Of a DNA stretch of 64,000 nucleotides, positions 25,859 through 35,788 are shown piece after piece. The notes beneath the pieces were generated by a model that was given only the letters and a program-made list of their open reading frames with translations, had not been told where the DNA came from and ran no database searches. The stretch is taken from the NCBI RefSeq assembly GCF_003335045.1, contig NZ_QOZG01000001.1, forward strand, positions 434,001 through 498,000, in the 5' to 3' direction. Each line of letters begins with the position of its first letter. Position 1 is the stretch's first letter. The stretch is from Paramesorhizobium salinisoli. Its GTDB lineage: Bacteria; Pseudomonadota; Alphaproteobacteria; Rhizobiales; Rhizobiaceae. A program made the translations under genes and the position numbers.

Positions 25859-28591
25859 ATGCGTATCCAGAGAACGAATTTTCCAACAATGTCAGATAAT
25901 TGCAACGAAGCTCCCGAGGATTTTGATCCAATGCCAATGCACGGGCCAATACACGGGACTCCAGTTCCAGCCGAATCCCCCGTCACGTCCCAGCCCTTCA
26001 ATGCACCTCGTAACCCCGCGGTCATTCCCGCAGCCGTTCCTGCTGCAGCGCATCGGCCTTTGAACCCTGTCCGGCCTCAGCCGCCGGTCGCGCAAAAGCC
26101 AGTTCCATCCGCCGCAAGGACCGCGAGGTCCATCCATACGACCCCTCATGCACAGATGACGGCCTCGAGCACCCAGCCAACGCAGACCAGCGAATCCGGT
26201 TATCCCCCGGTATGGAAGCATGCGTTTTCGCTGGCCGAGAATGTGCGTTTCACGCGCACGCCGGAATGCGAACTGACGAAATCCAAGGATCAGGCGGAGG
26301 AAGCGAGCGTTTCCGGTCAAACCGATCTAGGACCAAAGGACCTCGTGCGGCCCAGGAAAGCGTTCCATACGACAGCGCTTCCAGAAGTCCCGGCAGCTTC
26401 AGCTGCCGGGACGGCCTCCGTTTCCCGGCCAGTCGCGCCCGCCTTCAAGCCTGCCCCGATCACCGGTCAGATGGCGTCAAATCTTCCCCTCAGGCAGACT
26501 ATTGTTACGACCCAATCGCAAGGGACATCATCGTCAAAGGGCACGCAAGCTCGGCCAGGAAGGGACGAGGCTTTCGCCCATCTGTCTGATTTCGCTTTTT
26601 GGGAATCCATGGAACTTATGGGCGAGTTGCCTCCAGCGCCAGCCGTGGCGGCCCCCGCCCGGCCCAGGCCGCAGACGGCGCCGACGTCGATCACCACCAT
26701 GTTCCGCGTCGTGGAGTGGAAGCCCAGTGCGCCGGAAGCCGAAGCGCCGATACCTCCGGCACTGCATGCCGCCGTTGAGATCACTCCCGAACCACCGGTC
26801 GCTCCGGCGCAACCCCTGGCCCGCAAGCCGCTCATACATGTCCAGGAGGAGGTAGCGGTCCAGAGCTCCGACGATCATCGGCCCCATGCAGTCGTCACAC
26901 CGCATGAGGTGGATAACGACGCTCCGCAGGCGACTGTACGCGTTGCTCCCGTCACCATGATGCGGCCCGTGGAGCGAAAGGAACAGCCTTTCGCCTCCGC
27001 CCGCATGGAGCTTCGCCTCATGGGCGCCGCGGGGCAGCACGGCTATGAGATGCCGCCGGTTTCGCTGCTGCAGGAGCCGGCCCCGCAGACGGGGGAAGTC
27101 ATCACGCAGGAGATGCTCGAGCGCAAGGCCGGGCTTCTCGAGAACGTGCTGGAGGATTTCGGCGTCAAGGGCGAGATCATCCATGTGCGCCCGGGTCCCG
27201 TCGTGACGCTTTACGAGTTCGAGCCCGCACCGGGCATAAAATCCTCCCGCGTCATCGGCCTTGCCGATGATATCGCCCGCTCGATGTCGGCATTGTCGGC
27301 CCGCGTTGCGGTGGTTCCCGGCCGCAACGTCATCGGCATCGAACTGCCCAACGCCACCCGCGAGACCGTCTATTTCCGCGAAATGATCACCTCGCCGGAT
27401 TTCCAGCGCACAAGCTTCAAGCTCGCGCTCTGCCTCGGCAAGACCATCGGCGGCGAACCCGTCGTGGCGGAACTGGCGAAGATGCCACATCTGCTCGTCG
27501 CCGGCACCACCGGCTCGGGCAAGTCGGTGGCCATCAACACCATGATCCTGTCGCTGCTCTACAGGCTCACGCCCGAAGAATGCCGCCTGATCATGGTCGA
27601 TCCGAAGATGCTGGAACTGTCGATCTATGACGGCATCCCGCATCTCCTGACGCCCGTCGTCACTGACCCGAAGAAAGCCGTCATGGCGCTCAAATGGGCG
27701 GTGCGCGAGATGGAGGATCGCTATCGCAAGATGTCGGCGGTCGGCGTGCGCAACATCGACGGCTTCAACAGCCGCATGACTGCTGCCAAGCAGAAGGGCG
27801 AAACGGTGCTGCGCACCATCCAGACCGGCTTCGATAAGAACACCGGCGAAGCCCTCTACGAGCAGGAGGAGATGGACCTCGCGCCGATGCCCTATATCGT
27901 CATCATCGTCGACGAGATGGCCGATCTGATGATGGTCGCCGGCAAGGAGATCGAAGGCGCGATCCAGCGGCTGGCCCAGATGGCCCGCGCCGCCGGCATC
28001 CACCTGATCATGGCGACGCAGCGCCCCTCCGTTGATGTCATCACCGGCACGATCAAGGCGAACTTCCCGACGCGCATCTCCTTCCAGGTCACGTCGAAGA
28101 TCGACAGCCGCACCATTCTCGGTGAACAGGGCGCCGAGCAATTGCTCGGCCAGGGCGACATGCTGCACATGGTCGGCGGCGGACGCATCTCGCGCGTGCA
28201 CGGCCCCTTCGTTTCCGACGAGGAAGTGGAAAAGGTCGTCACACATCTGAAGGCCCAGGGCCGGCCCGATTACCTCAACACGGTCACCGCGGACGAGGAC
28301 GAAGAGGTCGAGCCGGAGGACACCGCAGTCTTCGACAAGAGCGCGATGGCGGCCGAGGATGGCGACGACGATCTCTACGCGCAGGCAGTCAAGGTGATCC
28401 TGCGCGACAAGAAATGCTCCACCTCCTACATCCAGCGCCGCCTCGGCATCGGCTACAACCGCGCCGCCTCGCTGGTCGAGCGGATGGAGAAGGAAGGCCT
28501 CGTAGGTCCGGCAAACCATGTCGGCAAGCGCGAGATCCTCTCGCAGAACCGCGACAGGAGCGTCTCGCGCAGCGAGGACGACGATATCTAG
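25859..28591 (+). CDS. ftsK: FtsK/SpoIIIE-family DNA translocase lacking an N-terminal membrane domain
   Basis: 910 residues. The first 360 or so are low-complexity, proline/alanine-rich and carry no membrane helix, unlike standard FtsK with four. The motor follows: the alpha domain around residue 420 ([20 protein letters not shown]), Walker [13 protein letters not shown] near residue 548, Walker [15 protein letters not shown] near 680, and [20 protein letters not shown]. The gamma winged helix ([20 protein letters not shown]), which reads KOPS/SRS sequences, closes it. It pumps DNA at division. The start has a weak ribosome-binding site, and ATG 25889 is an alternative. Rhizobia often carry a second, membrane-bound FtsK. 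Confidence 0.93.
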   Translation: MRIQRTNFPTMSDNCNEAPEDFDPMPMHGPIHGTPVPAESPVTSQPFNAPRNPAVIPAAVPAAAHRPLNPVRPQPPVAQKPVPSAARTARSIHTTPHAQMTASSTQPTQTSESGYPPVWKHAFSLAENVRFTRTPECELTKSKDQAEEASVSGQTDLGPKDLVRPRKAFHTTALPEVPAASAAGTASVSRPVAPAFKPAPITGQMASNLPLRQTIVTTQSQGTSSSKGTQARPGRDEAFAHLSDFAFWESMELMGELPPAPAVAAPARPRPQTAPTSITTMFRVVEWKPSAPEAEAPIPPALHAAVEITPEPPVAPAQPLARKPLIHVQEEVAVQSSDDHRPHAVVTPHEVDNDAPQATVRVAPVTMMRPVERKEQPFASARMELRLMGAAGQHGYEMPPVSLLQEPAPQTGEVITQEMLERKAGLLENVLEDFGVKGEIIHVRPGPVVTLYEFEPAPGIKSSRVIGLADDIARSMSALSARVAVVPGRNVIGIELPNATRETVYFREMITSPDFQRTSFKLALCLGKTIGGEPVVAELAKMPHLLVAGTTGSGKSVAINTMILSLLYRLTPEECRLIMVDPKMLELSIYDGIPHLLTPVVTDPKKAVMALKWAVREMEDRYRKMSAVGVRNIDGFNSRMTAAKQKGETVLRTIQTGFDKNTGEALYEQEEMDLAPMPYIVIIVDEMADLMMVAGKEIEGAIQRLAQMARAAGIHLIMATQRPSVDVITGTIKANFPTRISFQVTSKIDSRTILGEQGAEQLLGQGDMLHMVGGGRISRVHGPFVSDEEVEKVVTHLKAQGRPDYLNTVTADEDEEVEPEDTAVFDKSAMAAEDGDDDLYAQAVKVILRDKKCSTSYIQRRLGIGYNRAASLVERMEKEGLVGPANHVGKREILSQNRDRSVSRSEDDDI

Positions 28592-28619
28592 AGCATTTCA
28601 GATTGAAGTGAAAACGCCG

Positions 28620-28803
28620 GCGGGACAGCGCCCCCCTCTGCCCTGCCGGGCATCTCCCCCTCAAGGGGGAGATTAGCTGATATGATTTTCAGTTCCCGTT
28701 CTGCAACGTCTGCGATTGATGCAGCACATCTATGAAGGAGCAATCTCCCTCCTTATGGGGGAGATGGCCGGCAGGCCAGAGGGGGGTGCCTCGCGATTCC
28801 GTC
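28620..28803. repeat. Inverted intergenic repeat pair (rhizobial RIME/Bru-RS type)
   Basis: Two arms of about 50 bases, 28624-28676 and 28741-28795, are near-identical in inverted orientation, separated by about 65 bases. Each contains CCCCCCTCTG, a CCTGCCGG core and a CATCTCCCCC-type internal hairpin with GGGGGAGAT. The right arm ends in CGCGATTCC, a sequence that recurs beside the hairpin at 62.6 kb. This matches the layout of intergenic mosaic repeats known in Rhizobium and Brucella. The family name is by resemblance only. Confidence 0.65.
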
Positions 28804-28843
28804 AAAACTGGAACCGCTTTAGCATCCTCTGAATTCCCAATGG

Positions 28844-28879
28844 ATAGGCCCGAGAACCGGCTCCGGTTCTCGGGCCTAT
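28844..28879 (-). terminator. Strong hairpin at the end of the polyol operon
   Basis: Perfect 17-bp stem (ATAGGCCCGAGAACCGG and its complement) with a two-base centre. It overlaps the xylB stop codon (28876-28878). There is no U-run. Probably terminates or protects the 3' end of the ten-gene minus-strand transcript. Confidence 0.6.
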
Positions 28880-30354
28880 GTGTTTGTGGCGGGAGGATAC
28901 ATGTCGAGATAACGCGCCCTGCGTTCGGCAAGAACCGGTGCCTTGCTAGAATCCGGCTCGAAGCGCGCACGGATCGGCGGCTTTCGGCAGATCGCCTCGA
29001 TCGTCCCTGCCCCCGCCGCGACCATTCCAAGACGTGCAGCCCCGAAGGCAGCACCGATCTCGGCCCCTTCGGGCAGATCGAGCGGCAGATCAAGCATATC
29101 GGCCAGAAGCCCGTTCCAATAGGCGCTGCGCGAGCCGCCGCCCACCAGCATGCAGGAGCGCGGCGCAGCATCCGCCGCCTTCAGCACGTCGAGACCGTCG
29201 GCCAGCGCAAATGCCACCCCTTCCAGCACGGCATAGGCGAGCGCCCCGGCATCATGCTCGGCCCGCAGGCCGCTGAACCCGGCGGTGGCGTTGGGATCAT
29301 TATGCGGCGTCCGCTCACCTGTGAGATAGGGCAGGAAGACCGGCGCCGCCTCGCGCCGCCCCGCATCGGCGGCAAATTGCCTGGCTTTTTCAATGAGCCC
29401 TGCCACATCGTGCTGATGCCCGGTCAGACCAGCGAGCCATGCCAGTGCCGAAGCCGCCGAAAGCGCCACCACCATGCCGTGCCAGCGCTGCGGCAGGGCA
29501 TGGCAGAAGCCATGCAGCGTCCGCTCCGGCAAGGAGACGAGACGGTCGGTCGAGACGAACAGCACGCCCGATGTGCCAAGCGACAGGAAGCCATCGCCCG
29601 GGCCGATAGCGCCTATGCCGACCGCTGAGGACGCATTGTCGCCGCCGCCGCCCGCAATCGGGATTTTTCTCCCGGCAAGGCCCCAATCCGCTGCCACATC
29701 GCTGGAGAGATAGGCCGATATCTCCGCCCCCTCAACCAGATCCGGCATCTGCGCTCGCTTCATGTCGCATGCATCGAGAAGCACATCATCCCAGCGCCGC
29801 CGCCCGACATCGAGCCACAATGTCCCTGCCGAATCCGACATATCAGACACATAATCGCCCGACAGCCGGTAGCGCAGATAATCCTTCGGAAGGAGCACCT
29901 TGGCGATCTCCGCGAAGATTTCCGGCTCGTGCCGCGCCACCCATAAAAGCTTTGGCGCGGTGAAACCGGGCATGGTCGTGTTCGACGAACGAACCATGAA
30001 ATCCGGCACCCGTTCCAGCAATTCGCCGCATTCGCGCCCGCAGCGCCCGTCATTCCACAGGATCGCCGGGCGCAGGACGGAGCCATGTCGGTCGAGCAAT
30101 GTCGCGCTGTGCTGCTGGCCGGAAAGGCCGATGCCCTCCAGTTCCAAAAACCGCTGTGGCGCCAGGCCGCGCACCTGTGCGACGGCCTTTTGCGCCGCCT
30201 GCCACCATTCCTCGGGGTCCTGCTCCGACCATAACGGCCGCGGGCGCAGCACCTCGACCGGAGCGGAACCCTCGGCGATAAGCACCTGATTTTCATCGAG
30301 AAGGACAGCTTTTACGGACGAGGTACCGACATCGATACCGAGATAGCTCGCCAT
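28876..30354 (-). CDS. xylB: Xylulokinase (FGGY family)
   Basis: 492 residues. The FGGY signature regions are visible: YLGIDVGTSSVKAVLLDENQ at the N-terminus, QQHSATLLDR, DNASSAVGIGAIGPGDGFLS, and MLVGGGSRSAYWNGLLADML with GAAFGAARLG at the C-terminus. These match bacterial XylB, which phosphorylates D-xylulose at O5 with ATP. The ATG overlaps the stop of the preceding transporter ATPase gene. It is the last gene of the polyol operon. A role in phosphorylating a ketose made by the operon's dehydrogenase is likely. Strict xylulose specificity is not provable here. Confidence 0.88.
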   Translation of the reverse strand: MASYLGIDVGTSSVKAVLLDENQVLIAEGSAPVEVLRPRPLWSEQDPEEWWQAAQKAVAQVRGLAPQRFLELEGIGLSGQQHSATLLDRHGSVLRPAILWNDGRCGRECGELLERVPDFMVRSSNTTMPGFTAPKLLWVARHEPEIFAEIAKVLLPKDYLRYRLSGDYVSDMSDSAGTLWLDVGRRRWDDVLLDACDMKRAQMPDLVEGAEISAYLSSDVAADWGLAGRKIPIAGGGGDNASSAVGIGAIGPGDGFLSLGTSGVLFVSTDRLVSLPERTLHGFCHALPQRWHGMVVALSAASALAWLAGLTGHQHDVAGLIEKARQFAADAGRREAAPVFLPYLTGERTPHNDPNATAGFSGLRAEHDAGALAYAVLEGVAFALADGLDVLKAADAAPRSCMLVGGGSRSAYWNGLLADMLDLPLDLPEGAEIGAAFGAARLGMVAAGAGTIEAICRKPPIRARFEPDSSKAPVLAERRARYLDMYPPATNT

Positions 30355-31439
30355 CAGATCGCCAGCCCCTGCTGATCGAAGAGATAGACATGGTCCGGGG
30401 CGATGCCGACCGCCAAATCCTCGTTCCTCGTGATCCCGAGGCGACCGGGAGAGACGATGGTCATGACGGGACCATCTGCGGGCTGGGCATAGATCTGGCT
30501 GGCGCCGCCAAGATATTCGGTGAAGTCGGCCTTCAGCGTCAGTACCGGATTGGCGGACCGCACCTCCAGATGTTCCGGCCTCATCCCTACCGTCAAATCG
30601 TCGCCGATCTTCGTCTGGTGCGGCCCCTTGGTGGCAATGGCGATTGCACCACCGACAAAAGCCGGGCTCGAAACGGTCAACTGCCGTTCCGCCACGGCGG
30701 TGACCCTGGTGGGGAGAAAATTCATCTTCGGCGAACCGATGAAGCCGGCGACGAACATGTTGGCGGGGTTGTCATAGAGTTCGGTCGGGGTGCCGATCTG
30801 CTCGACGCGCCCTGCCCGCAGCACGACGATACGATCGGCCAGCGTCATGGCCTCGATCTGGTCATGCGTGACATAGACCATCGTGACGCCGAGCGCACGA
30901 TGCAGCTTGGCGATCTCGACGCGCATCTGCGTCCGCAATTCCGCGTCGAGATTGGAAAGCGGCTCATCGAACAGGAAGAGCTTGGGATTGCGCACGATCG
31001 CCCGCCCGATCGCCACCCGCTGGCGCTGCCCGCCGGAGAGCTGGCGCGGCTTGCGTTGCAGGAGTGGTTCGATCTGCAGAATGCGCGCCGCCTCCGTCAC
31101 CCGCTTCTTGATCTCGTCCTCGCTGGTCTTCACCATGCGAAGGCCGAAGGCGAGATTGTCGAAGACGCTCATATGCGGATAGAGCGCATAGGACTGAAAC
31201 ACCATCGCCACTTCGCGCCGCGCCGGCTCCACATGGGTGACGATCTTCTCGTCGATGAGGACATCACCGCCACTGGTCTCTTCCAGGCCGGCGATCATGC
31301 GCAAGAGGGTCGACTTGCCGCAGCCGGACGGCCCGACGAAAACGACGAATTCGCCCTTTTCCGCCGAAAGGCTCACGCCCTGGACGGCAAAATGCTCGCC
31401 ATAGCGCTTGACCACATTGTCGAGACGAAGAAATGACAT
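30354..31439 (-). CDS. Sugar ABC transporter ATPase, UgpC/MalK/MsmK type
   Basis: 361 residues. Walker A is [10 protein letters not shown], the signature [15 protein letters not shown] and Walker [17 protein letters not shown], all typical of the carbohydrate-uptake CUT1 ATPases. After residue 235 comes the beta-barrel TOBE/MalK-type regulatory domain ([15 protein letters not shown], ending [13 protein letters not shown]). It pairs with the two permeases and the binding protein encoded upstream in the same operon. It lies between two FGGY kinase genes with one-base gaps or overlaps. Confidence 0.92.
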   Translation of the reverse strand: MSFLRLDNVVKRYGEHFAVQGVSLSAEKGEFVVFVGPSGCGKSTLLRMIAGLEETSGGDVLIDEKIVTHVEPARREVAMVFQSYALYPHMSVFDNLAFGLRMVKTSEDEIKKRVTEAARILQIEPLLQRKPRQLSGGQRQRVAIGRAIVRNPKLFLFDEPLSNLDAELRTQMRVEIAKLHRALGVTMVYVTHDQIEAMTLADRIVVLRAGRVEQIGTPTELYDNPANMFVAGFIGSPKMNFLPTRVTAVAERQLTVSSPAFVGGAIAIATKGPHQTKIGDDLTVGMRPEHLEVRSANPVLTLKADFTEYLGGASQIYAQPADGPVMTIVSPGRLGITRNEDLAVGIAPDHVYLFDQQGLAI

Positions 31440-31440
31440 A

Positions 31441-33048
31441 TCAGAGGGCTCCAGACAGTTGCGCCGATGGCAAGGCTCCGAGAGCCCGCCCGGCGATTTC
31501 TATCTCGTTTCTGGTTTTGAAAAGTGTGAGGTAGATGCGGTAGGCGGCATCATGCGCCTGCTGCCAATAGGGATCGGGATCGAGCACCTTTTGCTCCGGC
31601 GCCATCGCCTCCAGGCTACCGAACAGGTCGGCATGAAAGCCGGCGGCGACCGCCGCGACCATCGCCGTGCCGAGAAGCACAGGCTCCCTGGCATCGCTGA
31701 CGATCAGCCTCGCGCCGATCGCATCCCGATAAAGCTGGACGAGAAGCGGATTGTGCAGATGCCCGCCAGCCAGCGCGACACTGTCGAAGGCATAGCCGCC
31801 ATGGGCGTTCAGGTGCTCGAGGATTTGCCGGGTCTGCAGCGCCAGCGCCCGCGCCGTGGCGTAATAGGCCTCCAGGAACGAACGCTCGCCGGTTTCCGGG
31901 CCAATGCCGGTTGCAAGTGCCCGCACCCGCCCGTCACCGAGTGGTGCGCGGTTGCCGAGCCAGTCCGGCACGATATGGCGGGTGGCCGCAAATGAGGCGC
32001 CCTCCTCGTCGAGCAGTTTCAGTATCCGCTCGGCGGTCTGAAGATGCAGTGTGCCGGATGCTTTTCCGGGGCTCGCCGGATGATGGTTGAGCACGGCATC
32101 GAGCGCCGTACCGGAAAGACTCTGGCCGGCTTCATGCATCCAGTAGCCGGGAAAGACCGCATCCCTGAATGGACCCCAGACACCGGAAACATGGCGCGCA
32201 TCACTGGCAAAGGGCATGTAGCAGGTGGACGAGCCACCGATCATCGGAAGTAGATTGTTCATCCGCGCCTGATAATCGCGCCCAAGGACGCCAAGTGCGC
32301 CCGCCTCGGCATCGATCAGCCCGATCGCGACGGGAATACCCCAGGGAATGCCGAGGGCCGCGCTGGCGGATGCCGATACAACGCCATGCACCTCGCCCAC
32401 TTTTCCGGGCTTCTCTCCGAGATGGCCGAGCGCGGTCAGTTCACCGATCCCGAGCCGGTCCAGCAGATCCTGGCACCAGGGTTCGGCTTCACCCGGGAGA
32501 TAGGGCCACTTACAACCAAGGCCGCAGACCGAATGCCGGTCCGTATCCGTCGCGCGGCGGGCAAGCTCGTCGCAAAGGTCGCGCGCGCCTGTTACCCGCG
32601 CCCATGCCGCCGGGCGGTGCCGTTTCAGCCACAGGAGTTTCGGCAGATTGGTTTCCGGCGAGAGCGAGCCGCCGACATGATCGAGGAAGCGGTGGCCAGT
32701 CGCGTCGATCTCCGCCGCCTCCGCCTCGCCCCGGTGATCCATCCAGCAGATCACATCGCCGCCGCCGTCGAGCGGCGCATCCCCCTCGGCTTCGATATAG
32801 AGGGAAGACGTGGCGTCGAAAGCCAGTCCCGCAACTGAAGACGCCAATTCCGGATGCTGCGCCAGGCAGTCGGTCGAGGCGCGGCAGACCGCCTGCCAGA
32901 TATCATCCATGCGATAGACGGCATGATGCTCCGCCGGCGTCAGCAATTCGAATGATGCCGATGCCGACGCCAGCAATTGCCCCTCCCGGTCGAAGAGGCC
33001 GGCGCGCGCGGAAAGCGTTCCGACGTCGATCGCAAGCAGATGGCTCAT
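31441..33048 (-). CDS. FGGY-family carbohydrate kinase, ribulokinase-like
   Basis: 535 residues, larger than XylB. It begins [20 protein letters not shown] and has [16 protein letters not shown], the [17 protein letters not shown] segment and the C-terminal [20 protein letters not shown]. These are features of the ribulokinase/D-ribulokinase branch (FGGYs with a CWMDHR motif). It phosphorylates a ketose or polyol at a terminal hydroxyl. The second FGGY kinase in the operon (xylB) suggests either two substrates or two successive sugars. Substrate not readable. Confidence 0.85.
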   Translation of the reverse strand: MSHLLAIDVGTLSARAGLFDREGQLLASASASFELLTPAEHHAVYRMDDIWQAVCRASTDCLAQHPELASSVAGLAFDATSSLYIEAEGDAPLDGGGDVICWMDHRGEAEAAEIDATGHRFLDHVGGSLSPETNLPKLLWLKRHRPAAWARVTGARDLCDELARRATDTDRHSVCGLGCKWPYLPGEAEPWCQDLLDRLGIGELTALGHLGEKPGKVGEVHGVVSASASAALGIPWGIPVAIGLIDAEAGALGVLGRDYQARMNNLLPMIGGSSTCYMPFASDARHVSGVWGPFRDAVFPGYWMHEAGQSLSGTALDAVLNHHPASPGKASGTLHLQTAERILKLLDEEGASFAATRHIVPDWLGNRAPLGDGRVRALATGIGPETGERSFLEAYYATARALALQTRQILEHLNAHGGYAFDSVALAGGHLHNPLLVQLYRDAIGARLIVSDAREPVLLGTAMVAAVAAGFHADLFGSLEAMAPEQKVLDPDPYWQQAHDAAYRIYLTLFKTRNEIEIAGRALGALPSAQLSGAL

Positions 33049-33066
33049 TGCGTCCTCATCATGCGC

Positions 33067-34035
33067 TCAATCTTTCAAAATGGCTTCGGCAACGTCTTCA
33101 TCGGTGATGAGGCGGTTGACATATCCCGCCCGGAGCACCGCCCTGATGATCGGCACCTTGTGCATGCCGCCCGATGCAAGGACCGATGACGGGATCAGCT
33201 TCAGGTCCGAAGGCTGCATCGCCATGACTCGCTGGTTCAGCGGATGATCGACAGGCGCGCCATCCTCATCGAGGAACACGCCGAGAATATCGCCGACAGC
33301 ACCCGCCGCCTGCAGCGTCGGCAGGTTTTCGGTCACGATCTGGGTCTTCGCCAGAAGCGAATAGTTGGAGAGGTCGCCGCAGGCGATCAGCGCTACAGCC
33401 GTCCTGCGACCACGCTCCATCGTCTCGGCGAGCCCGTAATGGGTGAGCAGGGTGGTGCGGCTTTCGCTCGACGGGCAATAGATCGGCGCCGCTACGTAAT
33501 AGCATTCCGCACCCAGCATGCGTGCGAACTCCGTCGACACCTCGAATGTGTTCGTGCCGGATCCGCGCGTCAGCCCGCCCATCAGCGCCGCAACCCATGC
33601 GTTGGGAAGACGGCGCGGCGTCAGATGCCGCCTTGCCGCCGACAGCGTCTGGCCCCAGCCGATGCCGAACCCCTTGCCGTCGACCAGCAGGGGATCGAGC
33701 ATCGCGGCCGTCGCGCGACCCAGCACGCGATGCAGATCCTCGAAATCGGGGACGGACGGCACGACGGAACAATCGACAAGGCCGAACCGCTCCTTCAGTC
33801 TCTCCTCGAGCACCACGCAATGCGTGAGCGGCATCTTGATATCGACGCTGACCAGTCCGTCGCTTCTCGCCTGGACGACGATCTTGTTTACCCGCAGGCG
33901 GGTGATGCGCAGCTTGTCGGCAATCTCCTGCTGGGTCAGGCCTCCGACATAATAATACCAGGCGACGCGGGCGCGGATCTGGTCCGTATCGCTTGATACA
34001 TTGGCCTGTGCTTCGTTTGCGGTGAGTTCGTTCAA
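33067..34035 (-). CDS. SorC/DeoR-family sugar-binding transcriptional regulator
   Basis: 322 residues. The N-terminal HTH is VAWYYYVGGLTQQEIADKLR, with a recognition helix RLRVNKIVVQARSDG. A SorC-type sugar-phosphate-binding domain fills the rest (GIGWGQTLSAARRHLTPRRL, the glycine-rich effector loop). The start is a TTG overlapping the epimerase stop, with GAGG eight bases upstream. No ATG fits. It is embedded in the operon and probably controls the promoter before the dehydrogenase gene, in response to a phosphorylated intermediate. The family includes EryD of erythritol catabolism. Confidence 0.9.
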   Translation of the reverse strand: MNELTANEAQANVSSDTDQIRARVAWYYYVGGLTQQEIADKLRITRLRVNKIVVQARSDGLVSVDIKMPLTHCVVLEERLKERFGLVDCSVVPSVPDFEDLHRVLGRATAAMLDPLLVDGKGFGIGWGQTLSAARRHLTPRRLPNAWVAALMGGLTRGSGTNTFEVSTEFARMLGAECYYVAAPIYCPSSESRTTLLTHYGLAETMERGRRTAVALIACGDLSNYSLLAKTQIVTENLPTLQAAGAVGDILGVFLDEDGAPVDHPLNQRVMAMQPSDLKLIPSSVLASGGMHKVPIIRAVLRAGYVNRLITDEDVAEAILKD

Positions 34036-34973
34036 GGCATGCCTCGGGATATCTGTTGGGCGAAAGCCGGTTTAAGCACGGATATCGAATGCTTCAACGC
34101 TTGGAGTATCGACAGATCGTCCCGCTCGAAAGGATAAAACACCTCCAGGAACACCGGCCTGTCGGCAAGGCCCGCCCGCTGCTGCAAGTCCGCTGCCTCG
34201 CCGGGAACGACCGCACCGCTTTCGCTGAAATCCCAATGGCGGTCATACTGGAAATCCGTCTGCTGCAGATGCACCATGCCGATATCGGGCGCCAGCGCCT
34301 CGAACCATTCCGCCATTCCCGCACGATCGCGCCCGTAAAGCGGCTCGAACGTGGCGTGCCCCCAGTCGACGCAATATTTCCAACGCACGGGCGATCCCGC
34401 CAGATCGGCGGCCATGCGCTTGGCCTGCGCCACCGTCCACGGCCACTCGCGGCGCATCGGCGTCGGCTCGACATAGAGCTCGACGATCCCGCTTTCTCCG
34501 GCGGCCTGCGCGAGCCGCCCCATCCGGGCGATCAGATCATCGTAATCCGCCGGCGGGATGCTATCGGGCTCCTTGCCATCTATCCTTGAGGCAATGGCTC
34601 CCAGCGGGCCGCCGACACGATAAATCCCAGCACTTGCCGCGAAGCGATAAGCCTTCTTCATCCACGCTTCCGCGACATCGCGGACCCGGGGATCGGGATG
34701 GAGAAGCTGGTTGAACGTATAGTGGGCAAGGCCGATGAAGGCGCTGTGGACCGTGATCCCGTACCGATCCGCAGCGCTGCGAATATCCCGGGCGCAATCC
34801 GCCAGAATATCCTCCGGCCATGTCGGATCGACGAGGTCGAACGAAAGCTGCACCAGATCGAGGCCCAGTTCCTCGCGCACGATCGGCGCCCAGAGTTCGG
34901 GCGTCACCCATCGCTTCACGCAGAACGAAAGATTGATCCCGAGCGGAATGGATACCGGCTGAGTGTCCGTCAT
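34032..34973 (-). CDS. TIM-barrel sugar (phosphate) isomerase/epimerase
   Basis: 313 residues from the ATG at 34973, which overlaps the permease stop by four bases. The xylose-isomerase-like barrel shows as LGINLSFCVKRWVTPELWAP, LDLVQLSFDLVDP, metal-ligand candidates ELYVEPTPMRREWPW (Glu), YCVDWGHATFEPLYG (Asp, His) and VFLEVFYPFERDDL (Glu). The family performs aldose-ketose isomerisation or 3-epimerisation (tagatose 3-epimerase, erythrulose-phosphate epimerase). Several residues of that type are spaced as a divalent-metal site. The reaction here is unproven. An upstream in-frame extension of 36 residues is rejected. Confidence 0.8.
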   Translation of the reverse strand: MTDTQPVSIPLGINLSFCVKRWVTPELWAPIVREELGLDLVQLSFDLVDPTWPEDILADCARDIRSAADRYGITVHSAFIGLAHYTFNQLLHPDPRVRDVAEAWMKKAYRFAASAGIYRVGGPLGAIASRIDGKEPDSIPPADYDDLIARMGRLAQAAGESGIVELYVEPTPMRREWPWTVAQAKRMAADLAGSPVRWKYCVDWGHATFEPLYGRDRAGMAEWFEALAPDIGMVHLQQTDFQYDRHWDFSESGAVVPGEAADLQQRAGLADRPVFLEVFYPFERDDLSILQALKHSISVLKPAFAQQISRGMP

Positions 34974-35788
34974 TTGGTAGCGCCCATGGTAAGCCCCCGA
35001 ACCATATGTCTCGATACCAGTAGCGCGAAAATCGTCACCGGGAGCACGATCACCGTGCCCGTCGCCATGATCTTGCCCCACGGCAGTTCATACCCCGACA
35101 TGAAGCTCGTCGCCATGACGGGCGCGGTCTGGACGCTGCGCCGCGTCAGCACCAGCGCATAGAGAAGCTCGTTCCAGGAGAAGATGAAGCTGAAAATCGC
35201 CGATACAGCGATGCCGGGTAATCCAAGCGGCACATAGATCTTGCGGAAGATCGTGAACTGGTCCGCCCCGTCGAGGCGCGCAGCCTGTTCGAGCTCGATG
35301 GGAATGGAGCGGAACTGATCGGTGCAGATCCACACCACGATCGGCAGGTTGAAGGTCAGATAGATCAGGACCAGCACCAGATAAGTATCGAGCATCTTGA
35401 GCTGCACCGCCAGGAGATAGACCGGCAGGGCCAGCACGATCGGGCTGATCATGCGGTTCGAGATGAACCAGAACCAGAGATCCGACTTGCCACGGAACTC
35501 GAAGCGCGCCAGCGCATAGGCCGCCGGCGCCCCGAGCAGCACGGAGAGCGCCGTGGTCAGCGTCGCCACGATAAGCGAATTGACGATCGAGCCGAACACT
35601 TTCTCGTCCGCAAAGATGTCGGCGTAATTGGCGAATGTCGGCGTGAAGAACCACACCGGCGGCGATGCCAGGAGGTCGCTCTGGTCCTTGAAGCTGGAGG
35701 ACACCATCCAATAGAAGGGAAAGAGCGTGAAACACAGGACGGCGATCAATCCCGCTCCGTGCAGCACCCGGCGAAGCGTCGTGGACAT
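34970..35788 (-). CDS. Carbohydrate ABC transporter permease, MalG/UgpE type
   Basis: 272 residues from the ATG at 35788 (MSTTLRRVLHGAGLIAVLCF), overlapping the stop of the first permease. Six helices are apparent, with the SSFKDQSDLLASPPVWF periplasmic start of CUT1 MalG-type proteins and the EAA loop IELEQAARLDGADQFTIFRK. It forms the inner-membrane pore with the permease upstream. A long spurious upstream extension in this frame lies within the other permease gene and is not coding. Confidence 0.92.
   Translation of the reverse strand: MSTTLRRVLHGAGLIAVLCFTLFPFYWMVSSSFKDQSDLLASPPVWFFTPTFANYADIFADEKVFGSIVNSLIVATLTTALSVLLGAPAAYALARFEFRGKSDLWFWFISNRMISPIVLALPVYLLAVQLKMLDTYLVLVLIYLTFNLPIVVWICTDQFRSIPIELEQAARLDGADQFTIFRKIYVPLGLPGIAVSAIFSFIFSWNELLYALVLTRRSVQTAPVMATSFMSGYELPWGKIMATGTVIVLPVTIFALLVSRHMVRGLTMGATK

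Noticed and set aside
26534-28519. 661-codon ORF on the minus strand opposite ftsK
   Set aside because: It is the antisense frame of the strongly conserved ftsK motor, has no family wording, and is a consequence of high GC codon use.
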